This document shows positions 1 through 10,391 of a DNA stretch of 64,000 nucleotides, piece after piece (the first letter of the stretch is position 1; every line of letters starts with the position of its first letter). Under the pieces are notes generated by a model that saw nothing but the letters and a program-made list of their open reading frames with translations, made no database searches and was not told the DNA's origin. Source of the DNA: Aquabacterium sp. Lineage in GTDB: Bacteria > Pseudomonadota > Gammaproteobacteria > Burkholderiales > Burkholderiaceae_C. The translations under genes were made by a program, and so were the position numbers. Location of the stretch: positions 124,001-188,000 of the forward strand of contig NZ_JACRAH010000001.1 in the NCBI RefSeq assembly GCF_016234775.1, read 5' to 3'.

Positions 1-663
1 GGCAGCGCCAAGATGGGCCGCAACAAGGAAACCCAGGCGATTCTGCCCCTGCGCGGCAAGGTGCTCAATGCCTGGGAGGTCGAGCGCGACCTGCTGTTCA
101 AGAACAATGAAATCCACGACATCTCGGTGGCCATCGGCGTGGACCCCCACGGCCCCAACGATTCACCGGACCTGAGCGGCCTGCGCTACGGCAAGATCTG
201 CATCCTCTCCGATGCGGACGTGGACGGCTCGCACATCCAGGTGCTGCTGCTGACCCTGTTCTTCCGGCATTTCCCCAAGCTCATCGAGGCCGGCAACATC
301 TACATTGCCCGCCCGCCGCTGTTCCGTGTGGACGCGCCCGCGCGTGGCAAGAAGCCTGCGGCCAAGTTCTATGCGCTGGATGAAGGCGAACAGACCGCCA
401 TCCTCGACAAGCTGCGCAAGGAAGGCTGCCGTGAAGGGGCCTGGTCGATCAGCCGATTCAAGGGCCTGGGTGAGATGAATGCCGAACAGCTGTGGGATAC
501 CACGCTGAACCCGGACACCCGCCGCCTGCTGCCGGTAGCCTATGGCGAACCCGGCTTTGCCGATACCGAAGTCTCGTTCAACAAGCTGATGGGCAAGGGT
601 GAGGCCGCGTCACGCCGCGAACTGATGGAGCTTCATGGGGACGCGGTCGAGATCGACGTGTAA
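1..663 (+). CDS. parE: DNA topoisomerase IV subunit B, C-terminal part (5' end outside window)
   Basis: The frame is open from base 1, so only the last 220 residues of the ATPase/TOPRIM subunit of topoisomerase IV are present. The enzyme decatenates and relaxes DNA with ParC. Visible are the TOPRIM acidic motif DADVDGSH (near base 210) and the conserved SRFKGLGEMN segment near base 450, both typical of GyrB/ParE C-termini. It is ParE rather than GyrB because parC follows at 2597, and because the C-terminus lacks the long GyrB insertion known from proteobacteria. It ends in TAA. Two opposite-strand genes separate it from parC. Confidence 0.95.
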   Translation, partial: GSAKMGRNKETQAILPLRGKVLNAWEVERDLLFKNNEIHDISVAIGVDPHGPNDSPDLSGLRYGKICILSDADVDGSHIQVLLLTLFFRHFPKLIEAGNIYIARPPLFRVDAPARGKKPAAKFYALDEGEQTAILDKLRKEGCREGAWSISRFKGLGEMNAEQLWDTTLNPDTRRLLPVAYGEPGFADTEVSFNKLMGKGEAASRRELMELHGDAVEIDV

Positions 664-696
664 ATGAGGGGGCGTGGCAGATGAGGCGCCACGCGC

Positions 697-1446
697 TCAG
701 TGTGTCAGGGCCGCCTGGCGCTGTGCATCGCCATGTGTGCCTGGCTTGACACGATCACGCTGAAGCCAACCCACGGTGATCACACCTGTGAGGGGATGGG
801 TGTAGCGCACCTGCGTCCAGCCCGGCGCATGCCCCAGGATGACGACCTTATCACCCTCCACAATGTGTTTGCCCATGAGGCAGTTTGCATCAGGGGCGGT
901 GTGAAGCAGGCTCCTGCCTGGCTGGGCCACCACGCCGGGGCCTGATGGCTGGGCGCCGAGCTCGCGCAGAGGCGCCGCCTGGCATATCGCACTGGCCAGC
1001 GGTGCCGGGGGCTTGATACCGGCTGTTGGCGGGTGTGTTTCCAGCAGCTTGATCGCGTCAGCCATGACGGCTTCCGAACTGCGCTGCTGGCACGCCGTGT
1101 CTATCGTCATCTTCGGACCGATCACGATCCGCTCGGCGCGCTCCACATCCCACTTCGAACCTGTTTTGCGCAGGTGTACCCGTTTCATCTGAGCGCGGCC
1201 ATCCTGGATCAGCAGGTCGCCATCGGCGCGTCTGGCCAGCGCGCAGACTTTGGCTTGCGATCCGTCCACCCAGGCTCGGCTGAGCGTCAGGCGGGCATCG
1301 GCAGGCAGGCCGGATGCTGGCGTGTTGCGCGCAAGGTCTACCAGGGACGCTCGTACAGGATCCGACGCTTTCAGTTCACGGGCATACGTCAGGGAGGTGC
1401 CGGCCCACAGCAGGCCGGTCATCAAGGTGATGAGCAGACGAGACAT
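697..1446 (-). CDS. Exported SH3-domain hypothetical protein
   Basis: A protein of 249 residues if started at the ATG at 1446. That start gives a signal peptide (MSRLLITLMTGLLWAGTSL, cleavage expected near TYA-RE); a longer frame reaches 1533 but hides it. The middle (about residues 50-120) reads as a small alpha/beta domain of unknown family. The C-terminal ~65 residues look like a bacterial SH3 domain (GDKVVILGHAPGWTQVRY). Such exported SH3 proteins usually bind peptidoglycan or other envelope parts; function here is unknown. It lies between parE and a lipoprotein gene on the same strand. Confidence 0.6.
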   Translation of the reverse strand: MSRLLITLMTGLLWAGTSLTYARELKASDPVRASLVDLARNTPASGLPADARLTLSRAWVDGSQAKVCALARRADGDLLIQDGRAQMKRVHLRKTGSKWDVERAERIVIGPKMTIDTACQQRSSEAVMADAIKLLETHPPTAGIKPPAPLASAICQAAPLRELGAQPSGPGVVAQPGRSLLHTAPDANCLMGKHIVEGDKVVILGHAPGWTQVRYTHPLTGVITVGWLQRDRVKPGTHGDAQRQAALTH

Positions 1447-1575
1447 GCTTGTAGTACGGCGAAACGCGCCGCGAACAGAGTTCAGGAGACTGCAAGGTAA
1501 CCCGACACCTGACGACGTGATGGCAACAATCAAGGGCGCAACACCCCTCAGCTGCCGCGATCACAGGTGCGCTTT

Positions 1576-2376
1576 TCAGCGCAGCCAGACCTCGATGGTG
1601 CGCTGGCAGTCCACGCGCATACCGGGTTGGTCAGCGTGCTGGCATGGCGCGCCGGCTGGGCGCCGAGGGGGCTGGGCCAACATGCTGGATTGCCAATCAG
1701 CTTTGGCTGTGAGTTGATCGACGTCCAGGTGAAACAAGGTGGCGACAGGGCCTGCCTGGAATGCCGCGGTCGATTTGAGCGGTTCAGTGGTGAATTCCAG
1801 CCGGACGTCCAGGGCCATACCGGCCATCGCCTGCATGGAGGTCGTCAGGAACCGGCGTACACCTTCGTTGGCGTTGGCCGCCGCTGCGTCCCTGTCTTGT
1901 TTGGGTGAGTTGGCCTGATCAAACAGGCTGATCACGAACGGATCGTTGTTCACGATCAGCTTGACTGGTTGCCCTGCCTTGCGCACCAGTTCGAACCCAT
2001 ATTGCAGCCCCTGCGACTTCTGCCCTGGCTTGTTGTCAAGGGCGTAGTGCAGTTGGTGGAAGTTCGGGACCTGGAAGGTGATGGTGTGATCGACCTGGCC
2101 ATCGGCACCCGCCTGCGACTGCTCACTGACGGTGACCCCGGGCCCCAGGCTGCGCGCCCGCTCCTGAAGCGCCTGCAGTTTGGCCGCACTCATGGGCGGC
2201 AACTTGCCCCCGAATTGGCGCAGCAAGGGGTGGTAGGCCGGCCAGTGCATGGTTTCGGTGATGGTGCCGCTGCCGTCAGGCTGTACCTTGAAGACGACAT
2301 CCATGTGCAGGCATCCGCTCAGCAGCAAGCACAGCAGGCTCAGTGAGATGAGGCGCCAGAGTTGACCGAATGTCAT
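1576..2376 (-). CDS. Putative lipoprotein of unknown function
   Basis: A 266-residue protein with a classic lipoprotein signal: hydrophobic residues 6-19 followed by lipobox LSGC with Cys22. Mature residues 23-45 (MDVVFKVQPDGSGTITETM) resemble the start of the LppM-like family of surface lipoproteins, which begin with a beta-rich 'VxxDGSG' segment; this is a resemblance by eye only. It is co-directional with the SH3-domain gene downstream (129 bases between them), so they may be co-transcribed. Upstream, on the other strand, is parC, with 220 bases of shared regulatory space. Confidence 0.6.
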   Translation of the reverse strand: MTFGQLWRLISLSLLCLLLSGCLHMDVVFKVQPDGSGTITETMHWPAYHPLLRQFGGKLPPMSAAKLQALQERARSLGPGVTVSEQSQAGADGQVDHTITFQVPNFHQLHYALDNKPGQKSQGLQYGFELVRKAGQPVKLIVNNDPFVISLFDQANSPKQDRDAAAANANEGVRRFLTTSMQAMAGMALDVRLEFTTEPLKSTAAFQAGPVATLFHLDVDQLTAKADWQSSMLAQPPRRPAGAPCQHADQPGMRVDCQRTIEVWLR

Positions 2377-2537
2377 GTGATGTTCCGCTGTGAGAGTTGA
2401 GGTGGTGGGCAGGCGTCAGACAACCTGCTCCATAACGCGACTCCTTTGATATTAGCCGTTGGCGGACGTGACACATTCCAGAATTCCCTGACAGGCAGCC
2501 GTTGTGGGTTGCCGAGCAGGCAAAATAAGGTCCCGCT

Positions 2538-2551
2538 GCAGACTTGTCTGC
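2538..2551. repeat. Short perfect inverted repeat upstream of parC
   Basis: GCAGAC-TT-GTCTGC lies 46 bases before the parC start, in the divergent 2377-2596 region. It could be an operator or a small hairpin in the parC leader. No other clear motif is visible in that region, and no function is known. Confidence 0.3.
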
Positions 2552-2596
2552 GTCTAACGGGCCTCGTCGGTGTGGCGGGGCGTTTGCCTGATCAAG

Positions 2597-4924
<2,328 letters not shown>

Positions 4925-4945
4925 TGGCCTTGGCGCGTCGTTCGC

Positions 4946-5437
4946 TCAGTGAAAGATCACGGCCAGGGCTTTGAATTGATTCGACTGCTCTGGCCCGGTC
5001 ACGCTGATGAGCGTTTGGCTGGGTGAATCGATCTTGAAGCCGGCCTTTTGAAGGTCGGCCAGCATCGCCTGGGCGGACTGCCCTGCGAGCGGTGCAATGT
5101 CGCTGATCGGGGCGTTCAACACCGCCGTGGTGGCGCGGCGCCCGGGGTTGCCGCCCTTGCCATTTTCTTCTTCCTGGATGAAGGCGGATCCCAGCAGGAT
5201 CACCACAAAGCTACCAATGATGGCCAGCGCTGCCGGTTTGGCGAAGTAGCGTTTGAAGACGCTGAAGTTGGCCAGCGCATGGGCGACGACGCCAGCAACC
5301 ATGATCCACCCCAGCCATTCGTGTACCTCCTTATGGAGGCCCAGGTCGGCATGAAAGAACATCAGGATGCCGGTACAGGCCATCAGGATGAATGCACCGA
5401 TGGTGAGGGGCGTGGCCCATTCTCGTGAAATCTGCAT
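4946..5437 (-). CDS. DUF4405-type membrane protein (cytochrome-b-like fold)
   Basis: About 163 residues from the ATG at 5437 (MQISREWATPLTIGAF); the frame also allows a start at 5500 with a basic, unconserved 21-residue extension. Three membrane segments (about residues 8-28, 41-61 and 72-91) contain spaced histidines (H29, H35, H39 and HALANF), as in small cytochrome-b-like DUF4405 proteins. The C-terminal ~70 residues are soluble (PISDIAPLAGQSAQAMLADL) and match the extra domain often attached in Burkholderiales. Probably inner-membrane electron transfer, inferred from the fold only. Confidence 0.7.
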   Translation of the reverse strand: MQISREWATPLTIGAFILMACTGILMFFHADLGLHKEVHEWLGWIMVAGVVAHALANFSVFKRYFAKPAALAIIGSFVVILLGSAFIQEEENGKGGNPGRRATTAVLNAPISDIAPLAGQSAQAMLADLQKAGFKIDSPSQTLISVTGPEQSNQFKALAVIFH

Positions 5438-5715
5438 GGCCTTGTTCGCACTGAATGCGGAACCTCGTTGTTGATGACTTGTCGAGTGTGCGGGGGGCAT
5501 GTTTCTCGTTTGTTGCCCTGTGAGCGCAGGGATTGATCGACCTCAAACCTGCTGCTCATTTGTCGCGCTGGCCAAGGTGGTGTCATTGCTTGACGTAAGC
5601 GTCATCGAAGGGCATGGGGGTGTTGGCGCTGGCAAGCAGGAAAACGCCAGCACAGCCTCATGTGCAGCCTGGGTTAGGCTTCCTGACATCGTTGACGCGT
5701 CTTTCAGGAGCCCAC

Positions 5716-6537
5716 ATGACGTCCCTTGCCGGCAAAACACTGTTCATCACCGGTGCCAGTCGCGGCATTGGCAAGGCCATTGCACTGAGGGCTGCGCGTG
5801 ACGGGGCCAACATCGTCGTGGCGGCCAAGACGTCCGAGCCCGACCCGCGTCTGCCAGGCACCATTCACTCGGCCGCGGCCGAGATCGAAGCCGCTGGCGG
5901 GCGTGCCTTGCCGCTGGTGCTGGACGTGCGTGACGAAGACCAGGTGCGGGATGTGGTGGCCAAGGCGGCAGCGCACTTTGGCGGTATCGACATCCTCATC
6001 AACAACGCCAGCGCCATCAACCTGACGAAGACGCCCGAAGTCGCAGCCAAGCGCTACGACCTGATGATGGACATCAACGTGCGCGGCACCTTCATGTGCT
6101 CACAGGCGTGCCTGCCGTTTCTGGAGAAGGCAGCCAACCCGCACATCCTGGTGCTGTCTCCGCCCATCAATCTGCAGGAGAAGTGGTTCGAGTCGCACGC
6201 GGCCTACACCGTCTCCAAATACAGCATGAGCACGGTGGCTTTCGGGCTGGCGGCCGAGTTGCGCAGCAAGGGCATTGCCGTGAATGCCTTGTGGCCACGC
6301 ACACTGATTGCCACATCCGCCTTGAACGTGGCCGGCTCGCAGCTTGGTACCCTGGGCCGCACGCCGGACATCATGGCGGACGCAGCCTACCGGATCCTGA
6401 CGCGTGCCAGCCGCGACGTGACGGGGCAATTCTTCATCGACGAGCAGGTGCTGCGTGATGCAGGCGTGACCGATTTCGACCGCTACCTGGTAACGCCGGG
6501 CTCGACGCCCATGCTGGATCTCTACGTGGATGAGTGA
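5716..6537 (+). CDS. Short-chain dehydrogenase/reductase (HSDL2-like)
   Basis: A 273-residue classical SDR starting at the ATG at 5716, preceded by CAGGAG. It has the NAD(P)-binding TGASRGIGKA near the N-terminus, NNAS near residue 98 and the catalytic pair YTVSK. The KTSEPDPRLPGTIHSAA segment after beta-2 is characteristic of the hydroxysteroid-dehydrogenase-like 2 / citronellol-catabolism branch, so the substrate may be a hydrophobic alcohol or acyl intermediate; this is inference. It stands alone. The 278-base region upstream holds TGACG-taag-CGTCA (5591-5604) as the only possible operator I see. Confidence 0.85.
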   Translation: MTSLAGKTLFITGASRGIGKAIALRAARDGANIVVAAKTSEPDPRLPGTIHSAAAEIEAAGGRALPLVLDVRDEDQVRDVVAKAAAHFGGIDILINNASAINLTKTPEVAAKRYDLMMDINVRGTFMCSQACLPFLEKAANPHILVLSPPINLQEKWFESHAAYTVSKYSMSTVAFGLAAELRSKGIAVNALWPRTLIATSALNVAGSQLGTLGRTPDIMADAAYRILTRASRDVTGQFFIDEQVLRDAGVTDFDRYLVTPGSTPMLDLYVDE

Positions 6538-6547
6538 GCAGCGAGTT

Positions 6548-7168
6548 TCAGTCTACCAGCCCGTGTGACACCGCGAATCGCGTCAGGCTGGCCACGTCGT
6601 GCAGATCCAGCCGCTGGATCAGTTCGGCGCGGTGATACTCGACCGTCTTGATGCTCACGGCCAGATCGCGGGCAATTTCCTTGTTGGACTGCCCTTTGGC
6701 GATGCAGCGCAGAACATCCTTTTGCCGAGGGGTGAGCTTGTCGCTGGCATCCTTGTCTTTGACGGCAGACAAGGCGATGTCCGGGCTCAGGTAAACGCGA
6801 CCTTCGCGTACACAGTGCAAGGCCATGGCGAGTTCAGCCAGCACGAAATCCTTGGAGACAAAGCCCGATACCCCGAGGTCGATGGCACGTTTGGCCAGAT
6901 CGGCATCGGTGCTGCTGGTCAGAATGACGATCTTGATCTCTGGTTGCGTCTGGCGAATGGCGCGTGCCACGTCCAGGCCGTTAACGCTGGGCATGTTCAG
7001 ATCCAGCAGCAGGATATCCGGTGGGGTGCTGGCGCAGGCCTTCAGGCAGCGCGGTCCATCATCCACGGCGGCGATGCACTCGAAACCACCAAGATCTTCC
7101 AAAATAGCCACAATACCGGCTCGAACCAGTATCTGATCGTCAGCTACGATGACCCGCATTGCTTGCAT
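6548..7168 (-). CDS. NarL/FixJ-family response regulator
   Basis: A 206-residue two-domain regulator. The receiver domain (residues 4-120) has the acidic pair DD, phospho-acceptor Asp in DILLLDLNMP and Lys in GFVSKDF. A LuxR-type helix-turn-helix follows (LTPRQKDVLRCIAKGQSNKE, then IARDLAVSIKTVEYHR). It is divergent from the hybrid kinase gene, with only 44 bases between starts, so the two form a likely pair. Alternative start ATG at 7159. It sits next to the chemosensory operon, which has no cheY. Confidence 0.9.
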   Translation of the reverse strand: MQAMRVIVADDQILVRAGIVAILEDLGGFECIAAVDDGPRCLKACASTPPDILLLDLNMPSVNGLDVARAIRQTQPEIKIVILTSSTDADLAKRAIDLGVSGFVSKDFVLAELAMALHCVREGRVYLSPDIALSAVKDKDASDKLTPRQKDVLRCIAKGQSNKEIARDLAVSIKTVEYHRAELIQRLDLHDVASLTRFAVSHGLVD

Positions 7169-7212
7169 GATGCATTGTCGGCATCCTCACACCAAGCCTT
7201 CGGCAGGATTTC

Positions 7213-9291
7213 GTGACATTGTTCCGTCGAGTCCGATCCCATGCATCCAGCTCCAGCTCGGCACCGAGATGGCGGGACGCGGTTTGCGGGCGATTTGTAC
7301 TGGACGGACAAGTCCTTCATGTTGATCCCAATGGTCAACGCTATCTGGGCTTGTCCAGAGCTCAGGTGGCTGTGTCCGCCTGGTTGAAGCAGCTGCGTGC
7401 CGAGGATGCTGTGGCCATCGAGCAGGCATTGGCGCTCAGGTCGGGCATCGACCTTCAGGTCCAGATTGGGCATACGGCCATCCTGATGCGAGGGAAGTCC
7501 TCAGGCGCTCATCGTGTCGAAGGGCTGTTGCTGAAACTGCCTCCTCCACGCAAGGTGCCACCAGGCACGCCGATTCGCGCGCGAGACGAGTTTGTCGCAG
7601 CCATCAGTCACGAGTTGCGTACACCGCTCAATGCCATTCTGGGCTTTGCGCGACTGGCCAGAGCCGACGCACCTGAGGGTGCCGAGCGGCGTCATCTGGA
7701 CTACATCGATCAGGCCTCCCGGTTGATGCTGCGGGTGGTCAATGATCTGTTGGACCTGACCCGTCTGGAAGCCGGCAAGCTGGAGATCGATCCCGAACAA
7801 CCCCTGAACATGCATGCTGTGGTGTCGCGGGTTGGGGCCGTGGCTGCCAGCCTCAGGCAGGACAAACCTGTGCGCTTGTATGCGTCGGTCGATGCTGCGT
7901 GTCCCATGCGTTTGCGTGGCGATGTCGGTCGCATCGAGCAGATTTTGCTGAACCTGGTGGCCAATGCCCTCAAATTCACGGACAGGGGGCGCATCGTGGT
8001 CGATGTTCGGCAACGCAGCAGACAAACAGAAAGCGTCGTGCTTCGGATCTCCGTCTCTGACACCGGTGCTGGCATCGCGATGGACCAGATTGCCCGAATC
8101 GGGCTGCCGTTCGAGCAGGCCAACAACCCATCATTGCCTCAAACCGGCGGCACAGGGCTGGGCCTGGCCGTGGTCAACCGTCTGCTTGAGTTGCATGGCA
8201 CGAGTCTGAAAGTAGCCTCTGTGGCCGGTGGTGGTTCCATTTTCTGGTTCGACATCGAGTTCCCGTTCGACGACGCCATTGCAGACGTGCCGCTGAAACC
8301 CGACACCCTGGTCATCAGCGAAGATGAGCGCCTGATCCAGACGATTGCCACGCAATGGGCTGTGCATGGTGAAGCCTTGTGCCATGGGGAGGATGCACAG
8401 TCCGCCTCGCGCTGGGTGCTCGACCTGGCTTCTGACCGCGCGCACCACATGGCTGGGCAAGGTCTGGCCTGGGGGCGGCAAATCTTCTGGGTCAGCGCCG
8501 AGCCTGCTGTGAACACCTCAGAGGTCTGCCCCTTGCCCTTGCTGGCCCATGCCGTCTTCGGTGGGGGCAGTGACGAGCGGCTGGAGCTGGATCCGCAACT
8601 GCGGGGCCTCAAGGTCCTGGTGGTGGAGGACAACGCCCTCAATCAACATGTGCTGCGTGAATACCTCAGGCGGCTGGGGGTCGATGTCACCATCGTGGGG
8701 GAGGGACGGCCCGTGCCGGCCTTGCTGGGGCAGCGACACGTTGATCTGGTTCTGCTGGACATCCAGTTGCCCGACTGGAGTGGCTGGGATGTGGCGCGAG
8801 CCGTGCGGGCGCTGCCCAATGGCAGCGACATGCGCATTGTGTTCTTGAGCGCGCACGTTGACCCTTCCGATCAGATCGAGGCTGCACACCTGGGCGCATT
8901 GGCCTGCCTGAGCAAACCGTTTGATGCTCCCCAGTTGCACCAGATTTTGCGGGAAGTGGCGCAAGCGGCCCGCGTTACCGAGCGACGATTCGAGCAGGCT
9001 CAGGTTGAGGATGCGGCAAATCCTGTACCAACCGTGCGCCCCAAAGCCGCCTTGCTTGGGCTTTTTGCCGCTCAGTGGCCAAGTCTGCGCACCCAGATCA
9101 CAGGCGCGGAAGATGCGCAGGCCTTGCGCAGGGCTGTCCACGCGCTGAGGGGCTCCTTGGCGGTGATGGGCCAGGCCAAGCTGGTCGAGCGCGCGCGGCA
9201 GGTCGAAGAGGCCTTGCTGGCAGGGCGGGTGATCACCATGGATGAGCTGCAGGATTGGCTCGTCGCGGTTGATCGCCTCGTCGATTTTTGA
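7213..9291 (+). CDS. Soluble hybrid sensor histidine kinase (HisKA-HATPase-REC-Hpt)
   Basis: 692 residues from a GTG start with AGGA five bases upstream. No membrane segment or signal peptide is visible, so it should be cytoplasmic. The first ~115 residues may be a PAS-like sensor fold. Then come HisKA with His133 in SHELRTPLN, HATPase with N-box NLVANALKF and G-boxes, a degenerate receiver-like stretch (about 360-440), a full receiver with Asp516 in LLDIQLP, and a C-terminal Hpt domain with His643 in AVHALRG. This layout can phosphorelay to the divergent NarL-type regulator. The cheW1 leader begins 13 bases after its stop. Confidence 0.9.
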   Translation: MTLFRRVRSHASSSSSAPRWRDAVCGRFVLDGQVLHVDPNGQRYLGLSRAQVAVSAWLKQLRAEDAVAIEQALALRSGIDLQVQIGHTAILMRGKSSGAHRVEGLLLKLPPPRKVPPGTPIRARDEFVAAISHELRTPLNAILGFARLARADAPEGAERRHLDYIDQASRLMLRVVNDLLDLTRLEAGKLEIDPEQPLNMHAVVSRVGAVAASLRQDKPVRLYASVDAACPMRLRGDVGRIEQILLNLVANALKFTDRGRIVVDVRQRSRQTESVVLRISVSDTGAGIAMDQIARIGLPFEQANNPSLPQTGGTGLGLAVVNRLLELHGTSLKVASVAGGGSIFWFDIEFPFDDAIADVPLKPDTLVISEDERLIQTIATQWAVHGEALCHGEDAQSASRWVLDLASDRAHHMAGQGLAWGRQIFWVSAEPAVNTSEVCPLPLLAHAVFGGGSDERLELDPQLRGLKVLVVEDNALNQHVLREYLRRLGVDVTIVGEGRPVPALLGQRHVDLVLLDIQLPDWSGWDVARAVRALPNGSDMRIVFLSAHVDPSDQIEAAHLGALACLSKPFDAPQLHQILREVAQAARVTERRFEQAQVEDAANPVPTVRPKAALLGLFAAQWPSLRTQITGAEDAQALRRAVHALRGSLAVMGQAKLVERARQVEEALLAGRVITMDELQDWLVAVDRLVDF

Positions 9292-9303
9292 CCCGCAATC
9301 TCC

Positions 9304-9373
9304 CCCGGGTGAGGACCTGGGGCGCTTCCAAGGTGAGGGGCTGATGGGCTAAAGCCGGCCTTCTCCACACAAT
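9304..9373 (+). promoter_or_regulatory. cheW1 leader element, copy A
   Basis: A 70-base stretch that aligns without gaps to 17377-17446 upstream of cheW2. It starts with a hairpin-capable CCCGGGT-gagg-ACCTGGG, contains CTGATGGGC at the same offset (37 bases) and ends in CTCCACACAAT, close to CTCCACAAT in the other copy. It is either a conserved regulatory or RNA element, or a remnant of the duplication that made the two cheW genes. Confidence 0.55.
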
Positions 9374-9439
9374 GAGCACCAAGGGAACAGGACCGGTTCA
9401 TCGGCCAACCCTCTGGATGCAAGTGGATGGAGACGAAGC

Positions 9440-10012
9440 ATGGACATCACAACGACCTCAGAGGTTCGTGAAACGGCCAACAGAGCTGAAGCCGCCGCGG
9501 CGAACGTGATGATCCCACAGCGCGGCGGCAACCAATACCTGACGTTCACCGCAGCAGGAACCACCTATGCGATGAGCATCGTGTCGACCAAGGAAATCAT
9601 CGAGTACGGATCCGTCACCAGGATCCCCTTGATGCCTGCCTTCATACGTGGCGTGATCAATGTGCGTGGCCTGGTGTTGCCTGTGATCGATCTGGCCGCC
9701 CGTCTGGGTTTCCCTCCGGCGCGGCCCGGGCGCCGGTCCTGCATCGTGATCGTCGAAATGACGCATGAAGGTGAGACCTTTGACCTGGGCGTGGTGGTGG
9801 ATGGCGTCAATGAAGTGCTGGAGCTGGATCAGGATGATCTGGAGCCACCTCCGCGATTTGGCGCCAACATCCGAAGCGATTTCATCGAAGCCATGGCACA
9901 TGTCCATGGTCACTTCGTCATCGTGATGCACCTGGAGCAGGTGTTGTCCATTGAAGAGGTGTCGGACTTGGCGAGGGTGAGTGAGTCCAGGCAACTGCTC
10001 GTCCATCATTGA
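9440..10012 (+). CDS. cheW: Chemotaxis coupling protein CheW (copy 1)
   Basis: 190 residues, one CheW domain (about 30-175) after a short disordered N-terminus. CheW joins receptors to the kinase CheA. The hallmark PAFIRGVINVRGLVLPVIDL is intact, including both RG pairs that contact CheA and receptor. The ATG at 9440 has GGAGACG about ten bases upstream. It is first in a nine-gene operon. It is clearly paralogous to CheW at 17476, sharing e.g. YLTF near the N-terminus and MH-EQ-L near the C-terminus. Confidence 0.92.
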   Translation: MDITTTSEVRETANRAEAAAANVMIPQRGGNQYLTFTAAGTTYAMSIVSTKEIIEYGSVTRIPLMPAFIRGVINVRGLVLPVIDLAARLGFPPARPGRRSCIVIVEMTHEGETFDLGVVVDGVNEVLELDQDDLEPPPRFGANIRSDFIEAMAHVHGHFVIVMHLEQVLSIEEVSDLARVSESRQLLVHH

Positions 10013-10046
10013 TCGATTCAATCTGACCTGACACAGAGGTGTGGCC

Positions 10047-10391
10047 ATGATCGAATGCACTTTGAGCGAAGCGGCGCAGGCAAGGTGCCTGACCATTCGA
10101 GGGGAGCTCACCATCGCCAGCGTGACGGATGCCAAGGCCTGTCTGCGCGCCACCTTGGTCGATTTGATTCCAGGCTCGCTGGCCCTTGATCTGAGCAAGC
10201 TCACTGAGGTTGACGCTGCCGGCGTGCAACTGCTGTTGTGCATGACGCGCAGCCTGCATGCGGCTGGCATGGCGATGAACGTTCAAGCGTGCTCTGACAG
10301 CCTGATCAACACGGCATGGGAGCTGGATCTGGCCGATGAGCAAGGTTGTCTGGGCGTGCCATACCAGACCCTGGTGGAGGTGCCAGCATGA
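10047..10391 (+). CDS. STAS-domain protein (anti-sigma antagonist-like) in chemosensory operon
   Basis: A single STAS domain of 114 residues. The start at ATG 10047 is favoured because AGAGGT ends six bases upstream; the in-frame GTG at 10041 has no spacing. The position of the phosphorylatable Ser in SpoIIAA-type antagonists (DSSG/DTSG) reads DAAG here (TEVDAAGVQLLL), so classical switching by Ser phosphorylation is not possible. STAS proteins are common partners in chemosensory operons of betaproteobacteria, where their role is unclear. It overlaps cheA by four bases (ATGA), implying translational coupling. Confidence 0.8.
   Translation: MIECTLSEAAQARCLTIRGELTIASVTDAKACLRATLVDLIPGSLALDLSKLTEVDAAGVQLLLCMTRSLHAAGMAMNVQACSDSLINTAWELDLADEQGCLGVPYQTLVEVPA

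Noticed and set aside
697-2376. parE-parC split caused by a mobile element
   Set aside because: The two intervening genes look like ordinary envelope proteins, with no terminal repeats or transposase.
9341-9373. FliA (sigma-28) promoter in the cheW1 leader (CTAAAGCCGG)
   Set aside because: The second copy of the leader lacks the TAAAG element, and there is no GCCGATAA at the right spacing.
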